From the NCBI RefSeq assembly GCF_954871325.1, contig NC_088775.1:42819561-42883560 (forward strand): DNA of 64,000 bases. The letters run 5' to 3'. Shown here in pieces: positions 1-12,061 of this stretch; within the stretch, counting starts at the first letter, position 1; each line of letters begins with the position of its first letter. The notes beneath the pieces were generated by a model. The model worked only from the letters and a program-made list of their open reading frames with translations. It was not told the origin of the DNA and ran no database searches. Origin of the DNA: Gordionus sp. m RMFG-2023. Lineage: Eukaryota > Nematomorpha > Gordioida > Chordodea > Parachordodidae. The position numbers and the translations under genes were made by a program.

Positions 1-940
1 GCCAACAGATTTATTTTTACTTGTATCTCTATGGAGGTAAAACACATATATCTAGTTCATATATATTGTAATGAGATCTAATTAAATTTAAGACATATCA
101 TATTTGTATGTAAATCTTTTGAAAGTAAGAAAAATAAAAAATAATAAATGAAATAGTTCAGCAAGAAATCCTGACAAATCTAAAAGTATTTTGATAATAT
201 ATTAAAATTCTTATATATTTTGACTGCTATATCAATTGAATCTTGTACAAAAATATGCTGGACAAAAATACTCTTATTAGATTTTACCAAATGCTTTGAA
301 AGAGAAATTTTTAAAAAATTTTAAAAATACCATATTAAACATTCCCCTCATACATATCATAGAATGATTTCATTCTTATTAACCTTACCTTGTGTATTGT
401 TCATTCAACCAGCATTTTTTAACTTTCTACATTCTCTCACATCCTTTAACCCTTAATTACCTATTCAAGGGAAATATATTCAGAAAACAACAATTTATGA
501 TTTTAACAATTATTGTCATAAATCCTTTATCTTTTATTTTTTTAATTTTTCTATATTTACGACAACAGGAAATTTTATAATAAATCATTTAATTTATTAA
601 GCTCGAAGTTTAGCATCATATTAGAAATCAGGCATAAATATGGTAAATTTTTATTATAAAATAAATATTGAAAAAATAAATCATATTTCATTTTCAATGG
701 AATTATTTACAAAAATGAAAAATTCAATAGTATAAATGAATATATATACCCATATTTTACAAATTTCTAAACCTTATTAACCTCCACAAGTTTAAAAAAA
801 CATCTGAGTTGATGAAAAAAGAAATAAGTAAGAAATAGAATATTTCTTTAATAAGTTTTTCTTTACCAAAAAAAATAGGGACCCCATAATTTAGATATTT
901 ATTTTATAAAATTAATTAATATTTTTCCTGATCGAAAATA
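1..940. other. AT-rich stretch without a recognisable gene
   Basis: I see only AT-rich sequence with short chance reading frames. None carries a motif I recognise, and no repeat shared with the rest of the window stands out. Confidence 0.6.
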
Positions 941-1140
941 AACACCAACTTTATCTTTGTTGCATAGCCTTAGCTTCTGCTCCACAGCCCTATTTTTTAG
1001 ATTTTACATAAGATGGTGGGTATAGTGTCTAATAAAATTGGTATTATAAACACCAACCCATATCTTTGTTGCATAGCCCTAAGCTAGCAACTAATGCAGT
1101 CCGATAGCTTGGTGTTAGACTTTATTATGAACAGCATTTG
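941..1140. repeat. Short dispersed repeat with an internal direct duplication
   Basis: A stretch reading ATAAACACCAAC followed by ATCTTTGTTGCATAGCC occurs twice, near 941-970 and 1047-1079. The words TAGTGTCTAATAAAATT and TTGCAT recur with related context near 6230-6395. It looks like a decayed dispersed element. The family is unknown and no protein is encoded. Confidence 0.4.
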
Positions 1141-1359
1141 GTAAAAACTAGTGTTGTAAACGAACGTGTTCAAAATGAACGCGTTCGTGAACGAAGTTCG
1201 TTTTTTTGGAAAAAGGTGATGAACGGCGTTCCTTTTTTTTTTTGACGAACTTTGAACGTGAACGCGTTCCTTTTCTTTGATGAACGTGTTCAATTTTACG
1301 TTCGTTCAATTTTAAAAACACTTTTTATTTTTATTTATTTGAAAAATTAAAAAAAGTTA

Positions 1360-1560
1360 CATTAAACTTTGAATATATCAATTTGTTTATATTATTAGTT
1401 CGTTTTTAGGCATGACTATACACTGGTTAGATGCTGTCACTTTAGAAAGAAAATCGGCATGCTTAGCTTGCCAAAGGCTAACTAGCAAATACACATATGA
1501 TTATTTAGCTGAAACAATTTCAAACCTTCTAAAGAAATTTAAAATACATAATAAGGTAAC
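1360..1560 (+). repeat. Inverted copy of internal hAT transposase sequence
   Basis: This segment is the reverse complement of about 2880-3045. Read on the plus strand it encodes HWLDAVTLERKSACLACQRL, which is the same stretch the transposase encodes on the minus strand. The copy here keeps residues (LAETISNLLKKFKIHNKVT) that the minus-strand copy has partly lost, so it records an older state of the gene. Together with the left terminal arm it forms a long inverted duplication of the element's other side. Confidence 0.75.
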
Positions 1561-1571
1561 ATAAAATAAAT

Positions 1572-3426
1572 TTATAAAAAAATTTTCTTATTAATTTTTA
1601 ATAATAATTGCTTTTCAAAATTTTCATCTGATAGGCATGAACGCTTAGCAGTTAATACAGCATTAGCTATACTAAAAACTCGCTCAACAGGGGCAGATGA
1701 AGGGATTGCGGTGTTATACTTGATAAACAATTCTTTAAGGGGGAATTTATTAAAAACATTTAATGTTTTATCCATTGTTTCAAAAAATTGAGCTATGTTA
1801 TCATCCTCCAATCTGCCCTCTTCTTCTTCGTCAAAAAAAAAGATATCTCGGAATTTACAGTTCTTTCATTATCAATTCTTGGGGTTTCAATGCTTTCAAA
1901 AGAGCTATAAGTTTATTCTTTAAAGGTTCATTTTGTGGAAGCTTTATTCAAGGCCATTGAAGTTTGAATATCGGATGTATAATTGCTGAAAGAAGATATT
2001 GATCTTCATATATATGTTGAAATCTTTAAAAAAATAAAATATATGTAATTAATTTGATAGTAATAGGTTTAATACCTTTTATTAATCCCATTTAATACAG
2101 CATCTATCAATGGTTGCCCATATTTTAGACCACTGAGTTTGTTTAATTTTATAATAACTATTGTTATTGTCGGGGTCAAATATCCCAAATGCATCTTTTC
2201 CTCACTTTCTAAAATAGTGAGAGCTGTTGCAATAGGCTCCATGATCTATTTTAATATTTAAAAAAATTCATTATAATATTTATTCTAAAAAATTTTATTA
2301 GGACTTACAATACAGTACTCTTCCAAAAATATTTTATCATTGTTTGAGAGTCTAGCTAATCCTCCCATATCACAGACTTTGTCAAACAAACTAGAATTTT
2401 CTTTTACTAAGGAATCTATTAATTTTAAATAATTATAATAAGAATTCCATCGGGTAATAACAGGCCTAATAAGTAATCTTGACAAATTACTCTTTAAGTC
2501 TGCAGCAAATGATGTTGACTGTTGTTCCATAAACTTTTGCATTTATCAAATGCGCATTTATCAAATGCACTATTTGATATTCTTTTAAAAGATACATCTT
2601 CTAATGCTTTTTCAGCATCAACACTTGCCACTAAATTAAGATTGTGGCAAGCACAATAGTGATGTTTGGGGAGATAGATAAAGTTTTCCTCCCTATTTTG
2701 ATTTTCAAGCACCTCATTTAATGATGATGATTCAATTTCATCTTCCTCATCTTCAAATATTTTCTCAAATAATCTATAATTTTTTTTAAATATAAAAATT
2801 AAAATATAGACTATTTATTTATACCTAAAGGCCTTTAAAAAGTTTCTTGCATTATCAGTGACACATAAAGTTACCTTATTATGTATTTTAAATTTCTTCT
2901 AAATAATCATATGTGTGTTTGCTAGTTAGCCTTTGGCAAGCTAAGCATGCCGATTTTCTTTCTAAAGTGACAGCATCTAACCAGTGTAGAGTCATGCCTA
3001 AAAACGAACTAATAATATAAACAAATTGATATATTCAAAGTTTAATGTACAAAATACCGATGGTATGATGACCATGAATCTGCTGTGATGCAAGGAATTG
3101 TTTGATTGCCTAAACAAGTTATTATTTTATCTATCATGATATTATAATCTTTTGATATTTTTGACACAAGGGGGGCGTGACATAACCTTTTTATTTGGTT
3201 GTAATGTGATTATCATTTTTACAAAAGCAGGGTTTTCAACAATATTAAAAGGCTCTAGTTCTTCTATAATGAAGTTAATTATTGCATCATCAATTTGTGA
3301 TTGAATCACATTTGATGCATTTTTTTTATAATTTAAGAGTGTCTGTTGTTTAAATTTCTCAGCTTTTACTTTTTTTTTAATTGTATCACTATAATTTGTT
3401 AAATGATCATTAATTTCTTGCATCAT
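1572..3426 (-). pseudogene. hAT transposase, decayed, several exons
   Basis: Read on the minus strand, the protein starts near 3426 and continues to 1572 in pieces separated by short intron-like gaps. Seen in order are a lysine-rich N-terminal part (3142-3426), a segment ending WSSYHTIG, HWLDAVTLERKSA, TDNARNFLKAF, a C-x-C-H region with CACHNLNLVAS (2494-2712), ITRWNSYYNYL (2285-2542), IMEPIATALTILES, and the C-terminal dimerisation block [15 protein letters not shown] (1572-1811). This order is typical of hAT transposases with an RNase H-like core. Part of the core near 2880 is missing relative to its inverted copy at 1405-1560. Some joins need introns or frame changes, so I treat it as inactive. 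It would bind its own terminal repeats and move the element. Confidence 0.75.
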
Positions 3427-4542
3427 ACTATCATGAGAACTCTGTAAAAATTAAGGAATTTTTGATATATTATGCTACAGATAATATTATTTTATTATAT
3501 TGGTAATAACAAAGTTATGACTTATAAAATAATTCTAAAATCAGTGTTTGGCAGTACCACAAATACTTGTATCTAAGATACAAGATCCTTTTGTATCTTG
3601 TACTCAGTACTTTTTGACATTTTTAACTAGTCTGAAAAGAATCTTTTTCATTTTCTTGACAAAAGATATATTCTTTTTAATATTTATGTTTTTTAAAATT
3701 TTACATATCACAGTATATATCTTATTTTCCCCTATTTTAAATACATTGACAAACAAAATTAGCTCCCATAAAAATACTAGTTTCCCTTTCATATCTATGC
3801 TAAGAATGGACTAATACTAATATTAAAATGCCTTATTATAATTAGCTATATATTATGTAATTATTTTTACTTGGAACAATTATAATAAATTATTAACTGG
3901 CTATATAGTTATACATATTATATAATATGTCTTTTTAAATTGGAGATTGAAGATGTTGACACTGATATAATACTTTTTGGACGCATTTTACATTTGGTAA
4001 CTATTGAATTACCTTTTGATTTAAAACAGTGAAATATTTTTGATATTTGGGCTATGGTAATTCTAATTCATCTAATATTGAATTTTGATTTTCAGAATCT
4101 GATGATGAAATATTTATATCCATGCAAATGCTAATCTATTAAATTAAAATATAAAATATTCAAATTAATAAACTTTAATTTTATCTTCTCTAGCAGTAGC
4201 ACGTTATGATACGTTAACTGCAATCTGAAAGAGGAAAAGGTAAAAACAGCTGATTAAAAAATATAAGACTTTTTTGTTAAAAAATTGGATTAAATATTAA
4301 TTTTTCAAATAAATAAAAATATAAGACTTTTTTGTTAAAAAATGCGGATTAATATTAATTTTTGAAATAAATAAAAATAAAAAGTGTTTTTAAAATTGAA
4401 CGCGTTCATCAAAGAAAAGGAACGCGTTCACGTTCAAAGTTCGTCAAAAAAAAGGAACGCCGTTCATCACCTTTTTTCAAAAAAACGAACTTCGTACAAC
4501 ACTATATATTTCAAAATTTAAACATTTTTTACAACCAAATGA

Positions 4543-5480
4543 ATTTATGATAATTTGTTATTTATCTGAAAATTGTGCAATTATAATGCAAGACACTGTT
4601 CAAGGATTCCATTGGAATAATAATCAAGCCACAATCCATCCTATGATAGCATATTATAATAATGGCAATATAGAAAACCTTAATTATATGGTAATATCAG
4701 AGTCACTTCAACATGATGTTATTTTATACCAGACTAAAATAATAAAATTTTTGACCAATCAATTCAGCAAAAAGCCAAACAAAATATATTACTGCTCTGA
4801 CAGATCAGCTGCACAATATAAAAACAGAAATTTTTTTATAAATCTGTGTTATCATGAATCAGATTTTGGTATAGCAGCTGAATAAAATTTTTCAGCTACA
4901 TCCCATGGAAAAGGTCCATGTGATGGCCTTGGCGGAACATTAAAAAGATTAGCAGCACGTTCAAGCCTTCAGCGCATCAATTCTGCACACATTTTAACGC
5001 CCGTTTATTTATATCAGTTTGCAAAACAAAACATGCCATCAGTAAATTTTACATATATAACCAACGAACAATACAATTTACATGAAATTAAACCATGAGA
5101 AGATTCAATTTAGCTCGTCCCATTCCAGGAACTCAGGAAATATATGCTGTATTTCCTTTGAGTTTAAGTAAGCTTAAATCAAAAATATATTCATATGCAG
5201 AGGACTTTCAATTAACAATATCTCACATGCCAATAATTTGTCTTTTGCCGATAAGGATTCGTAACATATATTTAAGACGATTTTTGGTGGTTAGCTACAA
5301 TACTAAAAAAGAATGAAATTACTGAGGAGATATAAATTTCCTTTTTACATCCCCGTGGACTATCGCCATCTTTCTTTTACCCCACAATTGAGGAAAAAGA
5401 TATGGTCACCCATTAATCAAAAACAGGACATACCTACAAATTATTGTCTCAAGAAATTTTATTAATAAGCACAAAATGGT
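4543..5480 (+). pseudogene. Decayed gene of a conserved animal family (possibly transposon-encoded)
   Basis: The reading frame from 4547 contains QGFHWNNNQATIHPMIAYY, then YYCSDRSAAQYKNRNFFINL, then after an in-frame stop ATSHGKGPCDGLGGTLKRLA with SLQR. Further on are ARPIPGTQEIYAVFPLS and a YIxDDFWW segment near 5270. I recall this order of motifs from a widespread family of uncharacterised arthropod and cnidarian proteins, often multicopy, which suggests a mobile-element origin. I cannot name the family with certainty. Several stops and frame changes break the gene. It begins immediately after the right end of the hAT element, so its 5' part may have been displaced. Confidence 0.5.
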
Positions 5481-6229
5481 ATAAGATTAAAACAAGAGGT
5501 ATTTATTTTTATATTGTTTGTGTATAAAATTTTAAAATATGTTTATTTTACAATATAGCATCCTAATAAAATCATATCTGTATGGGCTTACATATCACCC
5601 CTGGACATCAATCTTAATTATACTCAATTGATTTTTTAATTTTAATCACAATACTATTCATATTTTTATTAAAAATTATATATTATAAAAAATATAACGT
5701 CATCTATATTACATTTATTTATAAAAATAATAAAAATTTAAATAAAATTAAAAAAACAAAATGGCTATCAAGATTTTTTATTAAATCGTTTAATATAAAG
5801 GTTATAAACATTTATAGTGAATATTAGCACCCAAAAAAATCCCTTCCTAACAATGTTAATTTTTAATTTTTACCGAAAATAAGAAAACACTTGAAATTTA
5901 TTAATTTTTTTTAATATTTTCCAACGTAAAATTTTAAGGGCTATAAAATGATATATAATTTGTAACTCTATCATAAGTATTTTTAAAATAATAAGATTTA
6001 ATGAAATCACACACTTCACGATTTTTGCGACATAGAAGGCATACATCTTTGGATCAGGTTGAGCTAGCACTCTAAAATTTTGATTTTATTAACATTTACA
6101 ACATAAGTAACTCATGCCAAGTTTCATTCATTTTTGATATGGTCGGCCAAATCGCTGGTCGATTTGTCATGGAATTACCCATTGCTCCATTATGCTCTAA
6201 GTATCTTAGATTAAACCAATGTAGTTGAT
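5481..6229. other. AT-rich intergenic sequence
   Basis: I see no coding motif, repeat array or RNA gene here. The short minus-strand frame at 5870-6070 is rich in isoleucine and lysine as expected by chance in AT-rich DNA. Confidence 0.55.
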
Positions 6230-6395
6230 TTGGTGTCAAACTAATATTCCTACTCATCTAATATAAATACTAACCCTTACCTTAGTTGCATGGCTTCTAG
6301 CTAAATGCTAACATGGTCGATGAGTTCAGTACCAGTCCGGAACTGAATTTTACCGAATATAGTGTGTTTAGTGTCTAATAAAATTAACTATTTCT
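6230..6395. repeat. Diverged copy of the dispersed repeat at 941-1140
   Basis: Shared words include a TTGCAT motif after ACTAACCC and the run TAGTGTCTAATAAAATT. The similarity is patchy, as expected of an old repeat. From here to about 7047 I see only AT-rich sequence without a gene. Confidence 0.35.
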
Positions 6396-7047
6396 CATAA
6401 TCTACTTTTATGCTTAAATTAACCCTAGTCCACATTAGGTTTTGCCATAAAACCAGGGGTGAACCCAAATTAGGTTAAGAAATTATTATGTGTTTGGGTA
6501 TCGTAAAATCAGTAAAGTTCCTGTTGTCAAAATTCCTGCTAAAAAGAGTTTAAAATTCTTGAACTCTTAGGCTCACAACTCTGCATTAAATACATTTAGC
6601 CCACTTCTAAACATTTCCCTAGTATTTAGAATAAGGGCATAATATTTTATAAATTGTGCAAAATCTATAGTGGATGCACATTATCATTAGTTAAATATTC
6701 TATTAATAAAAAATGAACATGTTCTTTTAAGCTTTGTCCTTTTCTTTACTTTTTGTCCAAAGGTATTTTTCTCTAGGACACTTCTGACATATTCCTATAT
6801 CAGCATATTTTGTTTAGGAATCAAAACTTGACACTAAAAATTAGTTCTATTAACCTAAGATTTTAGTCAACCAAATATTATTTACCCCAGACTAGTTTAG
6901 AACCAATTTTAAAGATAATCTAAATTGAAGTAACAACCCTGCCAAACACTAATGAAATCATTTTAAAAATTAGCTTAAACACAATAGATTGTATATATTT
7001 ATGTATATGGTCATCTCAATATTTCAGCCAGAAAAATATGGTTGGTA

Positions 7048-7510
7048 TAACTTTCATATAAAAACCTTTCATATAAATAATTGTGACTTTATATGGTTAA
7101 TGAATGAATGTATGTAAATATTCTAAATACCAACCTAATTTGCTAAATACCAACCAAAATTTATTAAAATGTAATAAAACTCTTATTATTTAATATATTA
7201 ATACGGAATCACGTGGTCGAGTCTGGCTTCCTATATATTATCCCCCCAAGGATAGAACCACCAAGTTAGAATAAGAAAAAAAACATGACCATTCCCGGGA
7301 TTCGAACCCGGGACCATGGGATAAGTAAGCCAAGCTCTTGCCTCGTAGAGGCTTTCCAAAAATCACGATTTTTCAAATATATATTATAAATATGTTTAAT
7401 TTTTTATAACCAATGGGTATAAAGTCGCAATTATCACAACCAATCATAAAAAAAGTCGCAATTATTCTCAGTTGCAATTTTTTATATGAAAGGTTTTTAT
7501 ATGAAAGTTA
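7048..7510. mobile_element. MITE-like element with 30-bp inverted ends
   Basis: The left end, starting TAACTTTCATATAAAAACC, is repeated in inverse at 7481-7510, which ends GGTTTTTATATGAAAGTTA. The arms continue inward: TAATTGTGACTTTATA on the left is mirrored by TATAAAGTCGCAATTA on the right. The element is about 460 bp and encodes no protein. No target duplication is clear. The centre holds a tRNA-like sequence (7285-7357). Confidence 0.7.
7285..7357 (-). pseudogene. tRNA-like fragment inside the MITE
   Basis: On the minus strand, CCCGGGTTCGAATCCCGGG forms a perfect T-arm with its loop and contains the polymerase III B-box GGTTCGAATCC. Upstream lie a variable-loop-like ATGGTC and an anticodon-arm-like TTGGCTTACTTATCCCA with a damaged stem. 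The 3' acceptor strand AATGGTC has no partner at the 5' side. I therefore call it a tRNA remnant, or the head of a tRNA-derived SINE, and not a working tRNA gene. Confidence 0.5.
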
Positions 7511-7955
7511 GGGAAACGGAAAAATATAATCTAAGCTTCAAGATTTCGCTAATGGATCACCAAATCTTTGTGCCTTTTATAAGCAAAATCTCCAAGCATG
7601 TGTAATATTTTTCTGGAGTTATCAGTTTTTAAAAATTGGCTAAAATTGAGCCATTTAACAACATTATTGCTGGCTATTTAAGTTAAGTGATTAATATATT
7701 TTTAGAATTGTTTTTGGCCGAAGGCTATCATTTTAGCATAGGGGATTTTCTTAGAAAAAAGAAAGCTCAAATTTGAAAGAAACTAATATAAATTAAAAGG
7801 CCTTAATGTTAACAGATTTTCTCAGGGACATGCTTGTAGATTGAGCCAAAATAGTCAACATTTAACCTTTCCATAACTATAATGGCTACATGTCTGAGTT
7901 ATATACAAATTATCTTTATAAATTAAAAAGAAAAAAAAATTAATTTAGAAATTAT
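7511..7955. other. Sequence downstream of the BET gene
   Basis: No clear exon was found on the minus strand here. If the donor at about 8057 of the BET gene is used, a further 3' exon would have to lie in this region or beyond, but no second bromodomain is visible. Confidence 0.4.
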
Positions 7956-9061
7956 TTAACAAAAAATAGAAAACCTCACAAAATTGTGTAATATAAAAAT
8001 GCAATATCCAACAATGGACAAAATTTTGTTATAAATAATAATATATTTGAGCCTTACTACTGATTTATGCTGCACTGGATAAGTGGATTTATTGATATTA
8101 GATTTTCCAGTTATGCTAAGGATTTGAGCATCTAAATTTGGAACAATATATGATTTTATCAGTGATCCCCTGGAGATAGATGATGCAGGATGTGGATAAT
8201 TTTTTAAAATAGAATTAGTGGAAATGGTGAAAGCATTGCCAATGTTATTGGTATTAGTATTATTACTGCTTGAAAAAGCATGAGATATAATAGATGTTGT
8301 CATTATTAATATTGAACTAGTAACTAATGATACTTCTTCGAATGATAATGAATGAGGCTTCAATTGATTGTCTAGTATAGGATATTGATTTAAGGGTGAT
8401 AAATCTGTTGAAATTATCAGATTGTTATTAAGTTGGGATAATGAATCATCATTGCTTTCATCATCACCACTTATAATATCATAATTTTTTGTTGGAAGAT
8501 TAATTTTTTCTGCTATTATTTGGTTGTTAAACCCTATGAAAAAATATATTTCCATTTATACCCAATATAAAAACCTTTAATTGATCTTCCTCTTTTACCT
8601 TTCCCCTTATTTAGAAGTGGTATTTCAGTTTCTACCAAAGGCATTTGTGTCAATTTAGCCTGAAATGCTTTTTCTATTGCCTGTGCCATTAAGACAACAT
8701 CTTCACCAGGTTTATTATATACATAGCAATTGGTAAATATTGTATTGAAATCATTTACACATTCTTTTGATGAATAATAATAATGATTTTCTAATCTTTT
8801 CTTAATTGTGCTTATATCCATAGGATGTTTAATAATTTTGTGATAATCCTATAAATTATTGTTATAATAAAAAAATTAAATAAATTATACAGGTAAATTT
8901 AAGGCAACTGTATCTACAGGTTTTTGAAAGGGCCATGCAAAATGGTGTTTCCAAACTGTTGGTATAATCTGTTTGAGTAGATAGTTTAGTTGATTAGTTG
9001 ACCTACCTTTATTTGGGTATTCCAATTTAACTGGAGGTTGAACAACCCCTGGTTTTATCAT
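7956..9061 (-). CDS. BET-family bromodomain protein, first bromodomain and linker
   Basis: BET proteins (BRD2/3/4, fs(1)h) read acetylated histone tails and promote transcription elongation in the nucleus. Minus-strand exons are 9061-8891, 8848-8575 and 8533 downward, with introns of 42 bp (8849-8890) and 41 bp (8534-8574) bounded by GT and AG. The protein begins [10 protein letters not shown], then [51 protein letters not shown] and [17 protein letters not shown]. The WPF shelf and the acetyl-lysine-binding asparagine in the NCYVYN segment are present. After [12 protein letters not shown] comes a serine- and asparagine-rich linker with acidic [10 protein letters not shown]. The last exon either reads to a stop at 7956 or ends at a good donor (GTAAGG, about 8057). 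A second bromodomain and the ET domain, usual in the family, are not visible. An upstream exon starting MEVPNLTSLTGYEQ near 9279 is possible, but its splice phase does not fit. Confidence 0.82.
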
Positions 9062-10494
9062 ATATGGCTAAAATAAAATATTGATTTAAAGCCTGAGAAA
9101 TAAAGTTACATGTTTCTCTGCTAAAACTTCAATATTTTGATTTTTCGTTTCTCTATATATAATATATTAAATAATATATGAATATACTAATTCCTAAAAT
9201 TTGTAAACTAAATTAAATACCCAATATTTTCATACTTTTGCTCATAGCCAGTTAACGATGTTAGATTAGGAACTTCCATTATCTTTTAGAAACCGTTATT
9301 TGGCTAAAGGAGAGCACCAATAAAAATAATTTTTGCCACCATCTTATTTAAAAATAAAAATGGCGGAAGGATACATAGGTCAATACATTTTCGCTGTTTT
9401 TTTATTTCTGCATGCTGATATGCTTTACGCTATTATATATCTTAAAATATCAGCATTTTAAAAACATTTTATATGCTTAATTACAAATAACATTTTTATA
9501 TGTTAACAATTACATCCAGAAGAAAAGTATTATATGTTTCATCATAGGATTATGTATTATTTACATATTCTTTAGATATCTTGGCTTACAGCTTAGACAT
9601 ATAAAAAACTGGCATCTACTTTATTAAGATAAATTATACCATTAAATCAAGTATGGTATAGTCTACATGTTTTAGATATTATTATGAAGATAGGTCAATA
9701 AATTAATGTAAATATTAAGCATCTTATAAAATTTATGTCGTGTATTCGATTAATATAAAACATTTATTGTTTTATTTAGTAATATTCCCATTTTAATTTA
9801 GTTACCTACACCTTATATTTAACTTCTGAGTTTGAAAATTAAAAGTGGGCACCTTCATTTAATTACAATTTGAGCTCAATTGGTAATCATAATAATGAAT
9901 TAATAAAATTTTCAAAATCCAAAAATGATTTAATTTATTCTATATAAAATTATATTATTGTTGTTTCTACAACAAAATAAGATAATGAACGCTGAATAAT
10001 AACAAAAAAATGTTCATTTAATATGTTATCATTTAATAATTCCAAAACAATAAAAGTAAAAAATAAAAAACATTATTATCAGCTGTGTATTGCTTAAAAA
10101 TATGACGGAGGGGGGGGGGGGGGGTCTAATTTAAAACTTAAAAATGATGTCATAGTGCCGCCGATATCTATATGAATAAAAATATGAATAAATTTCAAAT
10201 AAATCTTTTATTTTTTATTTTCTTTGAGCAGCATTTATTTTTGAAAATATTTCTATCACCCCGTAATGATTCTTTTCCATATTTTGATATATGAATCTGA
10301 AATTGACCCTGAAATCGAAGGTTCATTAATATGATGAATGTTAGGTTTTACAAATTATCTACACTTAAACTCGTTCAATTAACAACCATGACCAAATTTG
10401 TAAGATGATAGCTCCTTTCATGAGGACAAAACATCTATGCAGTTAAGGAACTTTTAAATTTTTCATTAGAAATATCATCATCTATCAGGGGCGT
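9062..10494. other. Upstream of the BET gene; AT-rich, with a poly-G tract
   Basis: This region should hold the promoter and any 5' exons of the minus-strand BET gene, but I see no decisive motif. A run of about 15 G residues lies near 10110. A segment around 9870-10050 is simply AT-rich. Confidence 0.4.
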
Positions 10495-10551
10495 CGCTAG
10501 CCTTTATAATCTCAGGGGGCTCAACTAAAAAAAAAAATTTATGGGGGCGAA

Positions 10552-10713
10552 GCCCCCATACCTTTATTTGCGTGCCTTTGGCCTGCTTTTGACCGGGTTT
10601 TATATTAATATATTATACTTTCTTAAAATTTGGCCCCCATACCTTTATTTGCGTGCCTTTGGCCTGCTTTTGACCTGGTTTTATATTAATATATTATACT
10701 TTCTTAAAATTTG
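10552..10713 (+). repeat. 81-bp tandem duplication
   Basis: Two nearly identical units start GCCCCCATACCTTTATTTGC at 10552 and 10633. They differ by about one base (GACCGGG versus GACCTGG), so the duplication is young compared with the surrounding element. The stretch ATGGGGGCGAAGCCCCCAT just before is a hairpin. Confidence 0.85.
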
Positions 10714-12061
10714 CTAACTCTAAACAATAATTCTGAATTTCATATTTTGTCATTTATTATATTTTGTTTTGCATACAAAATAAACTAGCATATAAATAAT
10801 TAAAACAATACAAGACATTTTTTAAAATAATATTTTTTAATACAAAATCTATTTATTAAAGTATAAAATATTTTCGATTGCTGATATAAAAAAAATTTTC
10901 GTCTAAACAAAGTGATAAAATAGGTTAATTAATTCATACATCAATTGATAATGGAAAAAATATTTTTTACAATTCCTAATACTTCAAATATAAATTAATG
11001 ATAAAATCATAAGGCTATATAATTTTTAGCAAGTTACATTGACAAAAGGTCATGAAACTAGTATAACTCTCTGTTACCATTTTAGACAATGTTTTATAGA
11101 ATGGACTAATAAGGAAAAATTTATAAACCTTACCAAATCAACAATATGTAGAAGAGAATATAAATGACCAATCCAAATTATAAACCTCTATGGTGGTTAG
11201 AGCTTCCTCTAAGATGACATGATGGAAGCTAAATAAGTAATCGAGAAAATTATTGTGAGATATTAAATTTATAAAAGATTATCTTCCATTTTTAATGATA
11301 TATAAACGACTACACAGTTGACCATTATTGCTTGTCTAAAATATGCAATCATATGCTCTCAGCAGCTGTAGTAATAATCTTAAATTATATAGCCACACTA
11401 ATTAATTTGTAGTCATAGCCATGACACTCACGATGGTAACTCATATCAAAATTTATTATGTTAGATAAATTATAACACTAAATATCTTTAGAAGAAATTA
11501 TGCAAATATATTGAAGCCTTGAGTTATTTACAAGGCAAGGTGCCATATTAGTATTTTGTAACTATAAAATAAGAACCAGAGTGATATCATGCAAGCAATT
11601 AAGATTTCATATCTTATTGTCGCACCACCTCTATTTTGGTATATTATATCTTAAAATAATAGTAGTTTGTAATAATATCAAAAATATATTTAATATTAAA
11701 AATTTAACTCAAAACTCTTTTTCAAAGAAGAAAAAAAATAGCTTTCTTAAAAACATGTAAAAAAAGAGAAGAAATATATCTAATTTATTACATCCATTGT
11801 GGGATGAAAAATAAGACGTTTAATTTTAATAATATTTTAAATAAATAGATGCCTTTAAATAATTGAATGAAAATTGTTACTTATATTTATTATCAAAAGC
11901 ATTTATTAATAAAATTTTAAAATATTAACTGTAATATATTATATAACTGTTAAACACGTCTGTAAAAGTGGCATTTTACCTAATATTTTATAAATAATTA
12001 TATATTATAGAGGATTATAAACTATATGCCTACTTACTTTTTATATATAAATCTCTTATAC
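10714..12061. other. AT-rich body of the outer element
   Basis: I see no open frame of note and no repeat. The sequence lies between the left end of the outer element and the start of the nested hAT. Confidence 0.45.

Larger units (their letters stand above)
1149..4504 (-). mobile_element. hAT DNA transposon with AACGCGTTC subterminal repeats
   Basis: The left end begins TAGTGTTGTAAACGAACG and the right end finishes CGTACAACACTA, giving matching inverted termini. About 180 bp inside each end are inverted copies packed with variants of GAACGCGTTC, itself a palindrome. A hAT transposase runs on the minus strand between them. I could not find a matching 8-bp target duplication (GTAAAAAC on the left, TATATTTC on the right), so one end may have been rearranged. 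The left half also contains an inverted copy of internal transposase sequence. Confidence 0.8.

Noticed and set aside
7285-7357. Functional tRNA gene on the minus strand
   Set aside because: The T-arm is perfect, but the 5' acceptor strand and a proper D-arm are missing and the anticodon stem is mismatched.
9240-9279. First exon of the BET gene (MEVPNLTSLTGYEQKYENIG)
   Set aside because: A donor follows, but the phase does not agree with the next exon. The ATG at 9061 gives a protein starting like other BET proteins. It could still be a non-coding or alternative exon.
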